Source: Zingiber officinale (Eukaryota > Streptophyta > Magnoliopsida > Zingiberales > Zingiberaceae). Taken from it: a stretch of DNA of 64,000 nt. How positions within the stretch are numbered: the stretch's first letter is position 1; the number at the start of each line of letters is the position of its first letter. The DNA lies in NCBI RefSeq assembly GCF_018446385.1, contig NC_056005.1, positions 94,144,984 through 94,208,983 of the forward strand, written 5' to 3'. The notes beneath the pieces were generated by a model, which had not been told where the DNA came from, made no database searches, and saw only the letters and a program-made list of their open reading frames with translations. Below, piece after piece: positions 21,533 through 33,600 of the stretch. Position numbers and translations under genes: made by a program.

Positions 21533-22500
21533 CTAACCTTAAGTTAAGTTAGGGTAAACTAAAATCAATTAACAAAAAAATAGCAAGTACATGATTTAAA
21601 AAAAAATGTACCCTCCTCCTAGAGTTAATCTCTAAATCTCTCCCTTTGATCACATTAAAAATGGGGTATGCAATGAAAATAACTTGAAACAAAATTAAAA
21701 CCGAATCTAAGGGATAAAAATAAGGTGATTATCATATAGGAAAAAAAATCATTAAGTTTAAAGTTCAAGAATCTGGATTTTTATAATTTATAGACTATTT
21801 TTGGAAAAAATAATTTTGAAAAACATTTTTAATTATATAAAAATTCTAAAAAAATTTATAGCGGTAAAATAGATATAATCAAAGCTATAAAAAAATTTCA
21901 CTAAATTATCAAATTGATTTAAGTAGAAATAAAATATTTTCTACACAAGGATGCATTTTAAAAAAAATCCTAAAAACAATTTTTAAGCTCGAAAAATCTT
22001 TTAAAAAAAATCTTAGTATAGCAAGTAGCTTTGTAACAAAAAAAAATTAAAAAAATTCTTTTTTTGAGAATTTTTAATATTAAAAGTTTGCATTTGGATA
22101 AATAATTCATAAAAAATTCACCAACGATTAAAAAATTTCAAAAATATTTTTTTAGATAGAGAACATGGTAAAGTTTCACAAAAAATAAATTTTGCAAGAA
22201 TAACCTAATGAAATAGTTTTAAAAAATCATAGAAATATAATACAATGGTAAAAAAAATTTAAAATTTTTCTATAGATGAGTAGCGAAATCTTCTTTCTCG
22301 AAAAAATTTGGATCGAATTAATTTCTAATAGAAATTATGCAAAACAATTTATTTGATAATTCTAAGCAAGCAATTAAATCAATTAAAAGTATAACATGCA
22401 TAAAAATTCAATTAAGGCATGATTTTGGAACCCAATATAGGTTCCTTTCAATTGGATTAATTAAAAATTTTCTAGGGATATATTTTGGTGATAATTTTCT
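21533..22500 (-). mobile_element. Element C internal non-coding AT-rich region; pol absent
   Basis: About 950 bases of strongly AT-rich sequence lie between the gag C-terminus and the polypurine tract, where a full copia element would have about 3.5 kb of pol. I find no protease, integrase, RT or RNase H motif on either strand. The element appears to be a gag-only, non-autonomous derivative. Confidence 0.6.
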
Positions 22501-22838
22501 AACTTGGCCCTGATGATATCGTAAGTACTAATTTAGTCTTTTATAGTTCCTAAAATTTGAAGTAGAAAAATTTGAACATACAGAAGTTTTCAAAATTTGT
22601 ATTTGTTCTTTTAAATTTTTATTTTCTATTTTTATTTTGTCGAAATCTTCTAATCGACAAGATGTTGCTAAGGTTAGTTTTAGTTCCTCATTTTCCTTTT
22701 TAAGTTTTCTATTTTTAATTTCTAATTTATAGAAATTTTTTGACAATATTTTTATAAACTTAAGTAACTGGTCAGGAGGTAGAGACCGTACCTGACTTAC
22801 CTTGTTGATTTCTGATGCTCCCCTTATAGAGCTATTTT
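22440..22838 (-). pseudogene. Element C gag, C-terminal coiled-coil part
   Basis: The minus frame at 22746-22528 encodes a charged coiled coil (KLEIKNRKLKKENEELKLTL, then KIKIENKNLKEQIQILK). This is typical of the region after the zinc knuckle in Sirevirus Gag. Further left comes a YWVPKS-like motif that I recall near the end of such Gags. The frame begins inside the solo LTR junction at 22838 and continues from the part at 25729-26138. Confidence 0.7.
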
Positions 22839-25733
22839 TGTAACACCCATAAAATCTCTAGCAATTTTATATAATTGTTGCATGGTTAGAATGAGTTTTA
22901 TGTGGGTTCCTTCTTCAAAAAAAAAAGAGAGAAAATAGAACCAAAAAGAGGCATGGCCAAGGTTCGAACCTTGAACCTTTTAGTAAGTGACAAGCTCTCT
23001 GTGATATGGGATACCAGTAGTCCCAACAAGGGTGTGCTGTTAGGAAGGAAAGGGAAATTGTAGTTAAGGGTAGGGAAGGTGAAGGGACACCTTTCTCCCT
23101 TCACTTAGAATGAAAAGTTTATTTTCCCTTTCTCCCTTCATTTAGAGTAAATGAAGTAAGGGAATGAAAAGGTGTTTTCCCTTTCTCCCTTCATTTAGAA
23201 TAAATAGGAGTAAGGGAATGAAAAGTTATTTTCTTCTTCCTCCTCCTTCCTCCCTCCACCGAAACTAGCCTCCTTCTCCCCTATGTTCGGAATCAAGCCT
23301 AGGATTTCTTACTAGGAAGTCTTCACAAGGAGGAGTCCTTAAGGCCTAAGTCTTCTTACAAGCAAGATACGCAAGGGGGAGTCCTAGAAGCGGAAAGTCT
23401 TCTTTTTCTCTCCGCCAAGGGGATTCTCCTTGTGGTAAACCAAGCGAGAGGAAGTAAGTATTCCCCCTCACCTGCAGTACAAGTGGTTTTCCTCGTTGTT
23501 TTTTTTTATGTTGCTTAAAAACTAGGACCATGTCCCTTGAAGTTTCGGCCAAGAAGAAATAAAGGGATTTGGAAAGTTTAAACTCCAACTAGACTTGCTT
23601 ATGCTTTCTCTCATAATACCTAATATGTTATGTGAAGTTATTAAGATGCTATTCATGGTTGATGTTGCTTAAAACCTAGGACCATGTCCCTTGAAGTTTC
23701 GGCCAAGAAGAAATAAAGGGATTAGGAAAGTTTAAACTCCAACTAGACTTGCTTATGCTTTCTCTCATAATACCTAATATGTTATGTGAAGTTATTAAGA
23801 TGCTATTCATGGTTGATGTTGCTTAAAACCTAGGACCATGTCCCTTGAAGTTTCGGCCAAGAAGAAATAAAGGGATTAGGAAAGTTTAAACTCCAATTAG
23901 ACTTGCTTATGTTTTCTCTCATGATACCTAATATGTTATGTGATGTTATTAAGATGCTATTCATGGTTGATGTTGCTTAAAACCTAGGACGATGTCCCTT
24001 GAAGTTTCGGCCAAGAAGAAATAAAGGGATTAGGAAAGTTTAAACTCCAACTAGACTTGCTTATGCTTTCTCTCATGATACCTAATATGTTATGTGATGT
24101 TATTAAGATGCTATTCATGGTTGATGTTGCTTAAAACCTAGGACCATGTCCCTTGAAGTTTCGGCCAAGAAGAAATAAAGGGATTTGGAAAGTTTAAACT
24201 CCAACTAGACTTGCTTATGCTTTCTCTCATGATACCTAATATGTTATGTGATGTTATTAAGATGCTATTCATGGTTGATGTTGCTTAAAACCTAGGACCA
24301 TGTCCCTTGAAGTTTCGGCCAAGAAGAAATAAAGGAATTAGGAAAGTTTAAACTCCAACTAGACTTGCTTATGCTTTCTTTCATGATACCTAATATGTTA
24401 TGTGATGCTATTAAGATGCTATTCATGGTTGATGTTGCTTAAAACCTAGGACCATGTCCCTTGAAGTTTCGGCCAAGAAGAAATAAAGGGATTAGGAAAG
24501 TTTAAACTCTAACTAGACTTGTTTATGCTTTCTCTCATGATACCTAATATGTTATGTGATGTTATTAAGATGCTATTCATGGTTGATGTTGCTTAAAACC
24601 TAGGATCATGTCCTTGTAAGTTGCGGCCAAGAGAACTACTAGAGCTAGAAGAGAGCAAACACTCCAATCATGCTTACTAATGGTTCCCTATGATATGTTA
24701 TGTGTTAGGTGAACCTTATGTTACCATGTTATGCTTATGTAAAGCTTATGTATGATGAAAGGCCTAAGAGATGCTTTCCTATAAATTGGGACTAAGAGCA
24801 CTCTTTATGATATGACAAGGAACATGATATGCTATTTTACTTTTGTATGGATTGTACCAGACCCTAGCAAGGTCTAGGGGATGGGCTCCTACGTCGCCCC
24901 TAGGTCGAAGCACAGGCCTAGTTCCCTAGTAGGTTCGGGATTAGCTACCTCGAATTTATTTAGGGATGTGCGCAAATCATGTATGTGGTACAATGTCGGG
25001 CCCTCATGTTGGGATTTATGTTTAAGTATTTATATAATATATGTTTTCAAAAGAACATCTTGCATATATATTAGTTCATGTTATGCGATTATTATGCTTT
25101 AAGATGATGTACTCTTGTGATATGCCTATATGTTGTCTAAATGAATAGGTCACTACTCTACGTTAAATTCATGATTTATGGCTTTCATGTGTAGGAAAGG
25201 ATCTTACTAAGCATATGTGCTTATAGTTTTATTTTTCCTTATACTGTAGAAAAGGGTAAAGAATGGCTAAACTAAATGGAGCAGCAAGAGGGGCAAGAGG
25301 GACTAGGTACTTAGTTTATGCTTCGAACCCCATATTAATGTTCATACTTGTGTTTAGACTCCTATACTTCCATCAGGTTAGTCATCATGAACTTTCATTA
25401 AGGAAGTACCAAGTACCCTTTTAGAGAACAATATACATGCTTAGTAGTTCATCCTCTCTTTACTAGTACGCTTTATGCTCTAGTTTTAAACAATCATGTA
25501 TCATGTTTCAAGAAATAGATATTAAACCAAGTTATATGCAAGAATGCTAAGCATGCTCACATGTGTTACATGTTTACATGCTTTAAGAGATTTACATGTT
25601 TAAATGTTTGTTTCTCCATGTTTAAATTTAAATTCTTTCGCTGAAACGATTGCATATGCATGTATATATGTTCACGTAGTGTCGCCCTTCCTGCCCCCTT
25701 TATAAGTAGGAGGAGGGTGGGCGTTACAGTTTT
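22834..25733. mobile_element. Solo LTR (22839-25728), TGTAACACCC...GGGCGTTACA, inside element C gag
   Basis: Its termini TGTAAC/GTTACA are inverted and keep TG...CA. The flanking pentamers are ATTTT and GTTTT, a TSD with one mismatch. Gag sequence resumes in register on both sides. The length (2890 bp) and the TGTAACACCC start are reminiscent of large Ty3/gypsy chromovirus LTRs, which is an assignment from memory. No internal coding domain is present. It contains an exact 154-bp tandem array. The short open frames inside (22898-23104, 23346-23588, 24881-25102) match nothing. Confidence 0.7.
23511..24640 (+). repeat. 154-bp tandem array, seven full copies plus a partial eighth
   Basis: The unit starts TTGCTTAAAACCTAGGACCATG and ends CATGGTTGATG. 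Copies begin at 23511, 23665, 23819, 23973, 24127, 24281, 24435 and 24589, exactly 154 bases apart each time. They differ by only a few substitutions; the eighth degrades after about 50 bases. Confidence 0.97.
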
Positions 25734-26138
25734 TCTCTGACGTTACTCCCCCTTTATCGATGCTTTTGATGTTCGTTTCGGAAGAGCTTGTTTCGTCTTC
25801 TTCTTCTTGGTGACTCGCCATCAGCGCAAGTCCGCGCGTGGACTTCGATTTTTGACTCTGATGAAGTTTTGTCCCATGTCGCCTTTAGGTTTTTGTGCTT
25901 TTTCTAGGTTGGTCTTTTATCCTTGTTCTTGTCCTTATCCTTGTCCTTGCTCTTCAATTTTAAACAGTTATTTTTCACATGCCCTTCTTCATTGCAGTGG
26001 TAGCATCTTACTTTTCTTTTCCTTCTTTTACCCTGCACTTGGCTGAAGTTATTAGTTTTAAAGAACTTTTTGAACTTTCTTACCATGAATGTTGCTTCAT
26101 CATCATCAAGGGACGTTTCAAACTCTGGTTCATCCATT
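25729..26138 (-). pseudogene. Element C gag, zinc-knuckle part
   Basis: The minus frame at 26137-25904 encodes MDEPEFETSLDDDEATFMVR and then a lysine-rich stretch. A CCHC zinc knuckle, CYHCNEEGHVKNNC, is typical of copia Gag nucleic-acid binding. An acidic-serine segment (HQEEEDETSSSE) follows after a frameshift or stop. The hAT element at 26139 cuts it upstream and the solo LTR at 25728 cuts it downstream. Confidence 0.85.
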
Positions 26139-26461
26139 TAGACCCGACCCCGGGCCGGGTCTAGCCCGGGCCTGGCCCGGGGTCATAACTAGGTCGAACC
26201 GTAATCGGCTCGGCAAGTTGCTGGGTCGGTTCCGGTTCCTTTGGTGAAAACCCTGCGGCTCGCCGGTTCAACCAATTTTTTTTTTTTACAATTTGAACCG
26301 CCAGTTAACCGACGGTTCCTGGCCATTAGAACCGCCTGTTAACCGGCGGTTCCTAGCCATTGGGGAGGGTGGGGTTTTTTGGGTATTTTTTTAGCGATTA
26401 GGATCATTTGACCATTTTTTTATCAATGACTATGATTTAGTGTCCGTTACTATCCAAACTC

Positions 26462-26469
26462 TATAAATA
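26462..26469 (+). promoter_or_regulatory. TATA box of the hAT transposase
   Basis: TATAAATA lies 95 bases upstream of the transposase ATG at 26564. It is followed by a pyrimidine-rich leader (CACACACATCTTCTCTACTC). Confidence 0.7.
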
Positions 26470-26563
26470 GAGAGCTCATTTCATCATTTTCACACACATC
26501 TTCTCTACTCTTAATCTCAATTTCGTATTCTTTATATGCTTTCGTTTCTAATTTTCAATTACA

Positions 26564-28683
26564 ATGGAAGGAGGTCGTGGAGGTGCATCATCTCGAGCTC
26601 GGAAGGGAAAGAAAATAATGAATCCACGAGAGGAGGACCCCAACATTCAATCCACCGATGATGAGATCGAGCACCTTCCAAATCCAACACCTAAAACATA
26701 AGGAAGTACCGATGTAATTACTTCTAAAGTTCAGGAACTTCCTCCTCTAAAGTCTTCTATTTTTACTAAACATTTTGAGAAAGTCACTCTTCCGTCGGGA
26801 GAAATGCGTGCAAAATGTAAGCACTACAATGCTTCCTACAAATTCTAAGCTGACGGCGGCTATGGGTCATTGAAATGACATGTAGAAATGAAGCACCGAC
26901 AGAATATGGACTCGACCATTCTCAAACACAATTATCAAGATTTTCTTCAACTAGCGGTAGTACTGATTCCAGTTTATTTTTATATTCGGATAATAAATTA
27001 AGAAAATCATTAGCTAAATTTGTTTCCGTAGAATATCTTTCTTTTAGTTTTGGATCTAAATGCACATTTGAATATTTTTGTAAAGAATCTCTTAATCTAT
27101 GTGATAAACGTGTTCCTAGGACTACACTTGCTCGTACAATTAAAAAATTCATAAAACAAGGGGAAAAAAATTAATTGATGAATTTAGTAAATTAGATAAT
27201 AAAATTTCTTTATGTTCCGATATTTACAGTGATCATTGGCAAACACATTCGTATATGGGTATGACTTACCATTGGATCGATAACTCTTGGAACCTCCAAA
27301 AAATATTGTTAGCTTATAGAGTTTTTGATAAATCACATAATGCTGATAACATCGCACAATTATTATGTTTAATTTTAGAAGAATATGACTTAACTTATAA
27401 AATATTTTCAATAGCATTAGATAATGCTAGTTCCAATACCGCTTGTATAGATGATCTAAAATTTGTTTGTCAACCTATTATTGGCGGTTTATTTTTTCAT
27501 ATTCGTTGTGTTTGTCATGTTTTAAATTTATGTGTTCAAGATGAATTAAAAATTTTAAAAAGTTATATTAAACCAATTAGAATTGCAATTTCTTATTTAT
27601 GGTCTTATCCATCTATAATGAAACAATGGGGTAGGTTTTGTAAAACTAATGGAATGAGACCTAAAAAATTTTCACGTGATATACCAACATGTTGGAATTC
27701 AACATACCAATTATTACAAGATTCATTTCAATATAAAGAATTATTATATTTATTTTTTACACAAAATACTAATACTAATATATATTTATTTTCATAACAA
27801 TATAATATTTGTAGTAGTATTTTTGAAAATTTAAAAGTATTTAATGATGCAACCGAACAACTTTCCGGTGTTTATTATCCCACTACTCAATTAGTTTTAG
27901 AAATTTTTTCTAATATAGTATTAGTTTTAAATGAACATATTAATAATGAATCTTTATGTCCTTGTATCTTAGCTATGAAAATTAAATGGGAAAAATATTT
28001 TTATTTATTCCTGAAATTTGTTTAATTGCATTTTCTTTAGATCCTAGATTTAAAGTAGAAGTTTTACCAGAAATGTTAACTTTATATTATGACGCTTTAA
28101 TTTCAATTAAAGATTCTTCTTCTCCTGATCCAGTTAATATTATATATAATGTTCGAACTTATTTATATAATATTTATAATCAATATTATGTAAAATATGG
28201 AACACAAATTAATATTTCTGAAATACAACAAACTACTAGTAGTAATTTAAAACTTACAAAAGCATAACTTTTATTAAAAGAATGGACAAAACGTCCACGA
28301 GGATCCTCAAGTTCCACACAGGAACTTGAGAATTATTTTACGGCTTCTTTTGATTTTAATGAAGCAGATAGCGAAAATTTCAATATCTTAAAGTGGTGGT
28401 TACAAAAGGCTCAAAGCTTTCCCATCCTCTCCATGATCGCCAAAGAAATTTTAGCTTGTCAGTGTCAACTATTGTCGTGGAGCAGATGTTCAGTGTCAGC
28501 GGTAACATATTAGATGAACGACGATCAACTTTATCTCTCGACTCATTGGAAGCTCAAGCATTACTGGACGATTGGACCAGAGCCGAGAAAAGAATCTAAG
28601 GAATGCAACTTTCAGATGACGAAGTTGAAGATTTTGATACTGAAGGAACAAATACGACAGGAATGGAAAATGGAAGTGAGTGA
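26564..28683 (+). pseudogene. hAT transposase (BED-type, hATC domain), inactivated
   Basis: The likely start is ATG 26564 (MEGGRGGASSRARKGKK). A BED-type zinc finger follows near 26770-26900. One of its cysteines reads as tyrosine (CKHY) and two stops interrupt it. The RNase-H-like catalytic core is best seen at 27255-27797 (TYHWIDNSWNLQKILLAYRV, ALDNASSNTACIDDL, RCVCHVLNLCVQD, PTRCWNST-like PTCWNSTYQLL). A linker domain follows at 27986-28267 (FSLDPRFKVEVLPEML). The C-terminal hAT dimerisation domain ends at about 28599 (VSGNILDERRSTLS, EAQALLDDW). Stops at about 26699, 26847, 27797 and 28267, plus frameshifts, make it non-functional. It is a plant RICESLEEPER-like hAT. Confidence 0.92.
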
Positions 28684-28986
28684 CAATGTAAAGGATAAAA
28701 ATGTAAAGAACTACGTGAGCTTTGATTCTCCTATACCCTAAGGGAATACGTAGGCAACTTAAATAAGTGCAAGCCCTTTTTTTACAATAAATTTTAATTT
28801 GTAATTTTAAATTTTTTAACATAATAATCTTGAACCGTGGTGAACCGTGAACCAACAGTTCCGAACCGTGAACCGTAATCGTCTTGGGCGGTTAATGTTA
28901 AGGGTCAACCTGCCTGGAATCATCGAACCGGTGGTTCCGAACCGTCGAGCCGTCAGTTCCGAACCATGGTTAGGTCTACATCCATT

Positions 28987-29650
28987 TTTATCCTTAAGGC
29001 AATATTATGCTTGAGCTCCTTCTTCAGATCTGCACATTTAGTTTCATGCACTTCAAGTGTAGAAAATAATTCTTCTAATGTGCTTACTTCTAAATCCTTA
29101 TAGATGTAATATGGACCTACTAAGGTTGACCATCCGGAAGTCCTAGGAAATGAATTAAGCGTGTATCTTAGAGAATCTCAGTTAGTTACCTATTTTTCAA
29201 TATTCGTGAGTTCGGTGATGAGTTCCTTGATACTTGAGTGGAGGTGTCTAACAGTTTCGCCTTCTTCTAGCCGAAGGTTGTTGATCTAGTTCCGGAGCAA
29301 GTTCCGTCTCGCGAGTTTTGCCTTCAAGATCCCTTTGTGTAGTTCCAGAAATTTCTCCCAGAACTCTTTGGCTGACTCATAGGCTCCGACTCAGTTGACT
29401 TCTTATGGCGGTAAAATGCTCAGCAGATGGAACTCTGCCTTGTCATTTGTCACGAAGTCAACTTGCTCCTTTTTCATCCATTGATATTCTTCTTTGTCCT
29501 TCGGTGTTGCAAAACCATATTTCATAATAATCAATAATTCAAAATCTCTTTTTAAAAATTTCTCCATCTTCTTTTTCCAGTTCGCGAATTCCTCCTCAAA
29601 CTTTGATAGGTAGATACTCGGTCCGACCATCCCTTATGTTTCGGTCGGCG
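28987..29650 (-). pseudogene. Element C gag, N-terminal part
   Basis: The minus frame 29630-29403 starts MVGPSIYLSKFEEEFANWKK and reads through a copia Gag (UBN2-type) core (FLKRDFELLIIMKYGFATP, QWMKKEQVDFVTNDKAEFHL). Beyond a stop at 29403, the frame continues in pieces (ESAKEFWEKFLELHKG, LRLEEGETVRHLHSSIKELI, LEVHETKCADLKKELK) down to the hAT insertion at 28986. The order N-terminus, zinc knuckle, coiled coil from right to left is that of one Sirevirus-like gag interrupted twice. Confidence 0.85.
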
Positions 29651-29671
29651 GTTAATCCTCTTGAAGCAGTT

Positions 29672-29685
29672 GGGCTTTGATACCA
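29672..29685 (-). other. Primer binding site of element C
   Basis: GGGCTTTGATACCA. The minus strand reads TGGTATCAAAGCCC, an initiator-Met tRNA primer site, two bases from the LTR end TGTTGGTCCC at 29688. Confidence 0.88.
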
Positions 29686-29687
29686 CT

Positions 29688-29830
29688 TGTTGGTCCCTTG
29701 CGACTGGCTAGAGGGGGTGAATAGTCTGAAAAAAACTAACACCTTTCTCGACTTATAACTTTATTAATATAAACACATGTATAAAAAAGAAATAACATGC
29801 AAATTAACAAGAGAAAGAGGAGATTTTACG
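29688..29830 (-). repeat. Truncated 5' LTR of element C
   Basis: About 140 bases match the start of the LTR at 20577 (CCCTTGCG...CTAGAGGGGGTGAATAG, then TATAAAAAAGAAATAACA.GCAAATTAACAAGAGAA). The match then ends abruptly. The remaining ~800 bases, which would hold the U3 promoter, are missing, so this element cannot be expressed from its own LTR. Confidence 0.8.
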
Positions 29831-30234
29831 TCTGAAATCAAAAAAATATTTGCATCTGAATTCCTATTTTCTTACACTTTTATTACTGTTCTTCTTCCAC
29901 TTTCAAGAGAGAGGAGACTGATTTGAGTGTCAGAGGGCCTAGTCAGAGATTCTCATCCCGGTCTTAGGTCACTAATGCTTTATTGGTTCGTCTGATTGTG
30001 CGCAGGATCATTGAGGAGTTTCTTTAGATCTCGAGAAATTTATTATCCTTTGACCAACCACCTGTCGAAGTCAGCGCCCCATCTTATAGCCTTCAGACAT
30101 GATCATTATACATCAATATATTTTGAGAATTATTAAATATTTATTTTATAAGGAACAAATTTAATCAGCCACTTAATTTATAAATAATAATAAATAATTA
30201 ATCATGTAGTTGATATTAATATGAGTATATGTAA

Positions 30235-30237
<3 letters not shown>
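29831..30237. other. Degraded retroelement-like remnant, then AT-rich spacer
   Basis: The segment at about 29,930-30,060 (GAGTGTCAGAGGGCCTAGTC, then GTGCGCAGGATCATTGAGG) looks like the 3' part of another LTR, but has no partner in the window. The rest is AT-rich. No gene is seen. Confidence 0.4.

Positions 30238-30303
<66 letters not shown>
30238..30303. repeat. (AT)n microsatellite, about 33 repeats
   Basis: An uninterrupted AT dinucleotide run about 390 bases upstream of the RAD23 start codon. The TE-rich half of the window ends near it. Confidence 0.98.
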
Positions 30304-30306
<3 letters not shown>

Positions 30307-30693
30307 GGTATGCTGCATAATTTTTTACACGCTCCTTGCGCAACTACCACTGTGACAATCCGAATCAGCATTTTTATTTTTTTTTGGTCAACTTTTTTAT
30401 ATATTATCAGTGTATTGGGAGAAAATGCCTTCATAATTTATCCGTCAGTATTTTACTATAAGGCCGGTACTATATTTTTTTTATCCAATAATATATAATT
30501 AAATTTACAAAGCATTGAGGGATCATTTTCTAAAAACAAAACATTTCGAGGGCGCATTGAACTTTCACCCCAACAAAATTCCTCTGTTTTCTCTTTCACG
30601 TTTGGGATCTCAGTTTGTTCCTTCGAGTTCGAATTAGGGTTCACTCTTCGTCTCGCGCTCGCGCTCGGGGCGGCGAAAAGTGATTCGATCGCC
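30304..30693 (+). promoter_or_regulatory. RAD23 promoter and 5' UTR
   Basis: A short upstream region lies between the AT microsatellite and the RAD23 ATG. The last ~150 bases turn GC- and CT-rich (TCTCGCGCTCGCGCTCGGGG), as usual for a plant housekeeping 5' UTR. I see no clear TATA box at a convincing distance. Confidence 0.5.
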
Positions 30694-33600
30694 ATGAAGC
30701 TGACGGTGAAGACGCTCAAGGGCACCCACTTCGAAATCCGAGTTCAGCCCAATGATACGGTACTGTAACCCTTCCGCATGGTTTGTTTTCTCGTTGATTT
30801 TTTTCTGGTTTATGTTTTCCAAAAAATGAAGTCATCTATTTGCCAGTTACCAGCGCTAATGCAGTTTTCTGTCGAGGAATACAGTTCCACATGCATTTGA
30901 CTTTTCCATTGAGTGGTCGAATCTGGTCTTTTTTGGCTTTCCAAAATCTGGTCTTTGGGATATTAGTTGACTTGAAGTGGTATTTTAAATGCTTTTATTG
31001 CTACACTATTATCAATTGCAGCTCTTTTCTGAACTTTGAATTTCTAAAGATTCCAATCGAGTGAACATCCCATGGACAGGTTATAGCCTCTAATAATTAT
31101 CAAAAGTTCTGTGAGGGCATATACAGTTGCTCATTTGTCTGCCATATTAGAAACATGAAGAATATTTATTTGAAAGTCATTTGGAGTTATGCTGAAACTA
31201 GAATAGTGGTTAAGCTTGGTTTCTACTGATTGAATAATTTTGTTTGACTGCGTGTTCTAGATCCTATTTAAGGTAGCTTTAATTTTCAGCAGCTTTAATC
31301 ATCTAGTTGTACCTGGATTGCATATCTTATTTCAATTTTGCAGATTATAGCTGTGAAGAAGAACATCGAACAAGTACAAGGGAAAGATAACTATCCATGG
31401 GGACAGCAGTTGCTAATTCACAATGGAAAAGTTTTGAAGGATGAAACCACACTTGAAGAGAACAAAGTTCGGGAAGATGGTTTTCTTGTTGTCATGCTTA
31501 GCAAGGTACTCACCTTAATTGTCAGTATTATTCACATGAGTCTGAGCTTCTGCTACTTAATCAGGACACTAGTTTATGCATAATTTGGACTGTAACTATA
31601 TGTAGCTTGTTGCAGATTCAGAAGAATATGTATACATTTGGCATGATAACATATTACTGAAGTATTTCAAACTTGTTTATATAATTAGTAAAGTCATGCA
31701 TTAAACTTTTCATGGATTATCTGTGGATATACAATTACCTCATTCATGTAATTCATAGCGGTGAAAGATAATAGCACTAGGATTGTCTGCTTGGGTCATA
31801 GTATCCCCCCTCACCTTACACTCTTTTGAGAATTGAATTTAGTGCAAGCTAGTCCACCTCCTTTTTAGCTATTGTGAGAAAATTTTCCTTTAATAGTTTT
31901 CCAGAATCTATTGAACCTTTTTAAATTTGGAAAAAAAGCGATTCAAGTCTTATCATTGTAACCATTTTTTTTTTGTTCCACTTCTAACTATGCTTACAGA
32001 GATCTAGGTTATGAAACTTGAGAGTGAGGGTCTGACACGGATGTGGAAGTCTTCGACAAGGGTGTGGATCCATGTGTTGTATGAGCATTGATAATTAACG
32101 CGGATACAAAGAGAGTAAATGAGAATTCTTTCAAAATGATCCTTAATATTTGCTCTACCAGTTTTATTGTTTACCTTTTTAGATTGCGAATCTTGCACTT
32201 TTGCTAATTCCTGTCAGAATCTTCACCTTTCTGAGACTAATATACACCTACATAGTACACATGCATGGGTGTGAATGCCATATCATGTGAATTTTAAGTA
32301 TGTTCCTAATGGCAATATAAGTAATTAAGTATTATGCTCTGTATACTGATTCTGAACAAATTATTATTGTTAAATTTTTGGACAAGTTAGTACATAAGAG
32401 GTCGGTAGGTTGCTCACTATAGGATGCTTGCAAGTGTTCTTTACAAAAAGAAGTTATATAAAAATGAAGTATCCATTGCTTAAATAACTAAACTACAAGT
32501 TGTGTGATTTCTTTCTAATATTATTTTGTTTTTCAATTTTTTGTTAAATGTATTATGCTGACACTGCCCAGTTGGACTCAATTGTCTTCACTAAATCTTC
32601 ATTGTAAATTGAAGGATTTGAACTTATATATTCTTGTTATTGTTCCACATTTTGTTTTTGGTTGTTGTATGGCATGCAAAATTATAGTTGCAATACTATT
32701 ACCACTTTCAATGCTTTTGCTAAGAATGGTTTTGTAGCTTGGGAGCATGTTGTAGGCAATCAAATGCTTGCGAGCAGTTCTTTCTAGAAATTTTCTTCCA
32801 AAAAGTTCATTCTGCACACTACTAGATACTTCTGGTTTGCATACATCACATGTGATGAATGTAAATGGTATAGGCTTATCTCATCTACAAAGTTTGAGAA
32901 ATTTACTTCTAATCCTGTACATTCTTTTTATAATTTACTGTTTTAAGATATATGTTATCTAGTTTACATGCTCTGCTGAATGTTCTTTTCTTTCCTTTTT
33001 GTTTTAAAATTATTTTTGGATGTCTAGTAACACAATTATCGAAGCATAAACTTCCATTTCTGCTGAATGGACTAATTACAATATTTCCTTCTTTTTTTTT
33101 TCTTTCTTGTTTTTATTATGTCAACCTCCACATATGTAATGGTTATGTTGATTTCTTATTGTTGTATTTAATGTACTTACTACTTCAAAATCTTTTAGAG
33201 TAAAGCTGCAAGCACCAGTGGAGCTTCCCCTGCTCAGGTTTTTTTTTTCTTACATTACCTGTCTCACTACAAAGAGTTAGTGACCACCTTAATCTGATAC
33301 TTGCGTTGATAGCCATCGGCAACATCTGTAGTCCAGCACCCTGCACTTAAAGATGCTCCCTCACAAGCTCCATCACAAGTGCCATCAGAAGTTCCAGCAC
33401 AACCCATGTCAGTATTCTTAATTGTACTACTATTCTTCCAATACTCTATAATAACCACCATAGTTTCTCAATTGATACTCGTGCCTTTTTACAATCTTAT
33501 TTTAGCGTGGCAGATAATTCATCAAATACACCAGCTAGATCTCAAGGCCCAAATGCAGAGTACATGTTTATTATTGTTATTACTTTTATGCTCCACCATT

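Larger units (their letters stand above)
26131..28986 (+). mobile_element. hAT DNA transposon (26139-28978) with 8-bp TSD CATCCATT
   Basis: The element starts TAGACCCGACC and ends GGTTAGGTCTA, imperfect terminal inverted repeats of 11 bp. Identical CATCCATT octamers flank it at 26131-26138 and 28979-28986, the TSD length of hAT elements. The subterminal regions are GC-rich and repetitive: CCGGGCC-type units on the left, and GAACCGTGAACC-type units on both sides (26195-26360 and 28830-28975). These probably bind transposase. It carries a single decayed transposase gene on the plus strand, and it lies inside element C gag. Confidence 0.95.

Noticed and set aside
30216..30434. Frame reading through the AT microsatellite (and 40699-40899)
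   Set aside because: Its residues are only an Ile-Tyr repeat from AT dinucleotides.
33408..33505. Alternative RAD23 exon 4 donor after ATGTCA (33411)
   Set aside because: It would put a stop at the start of the next exon. The donor at 33408 keeps the frame through exons 5 and 6.
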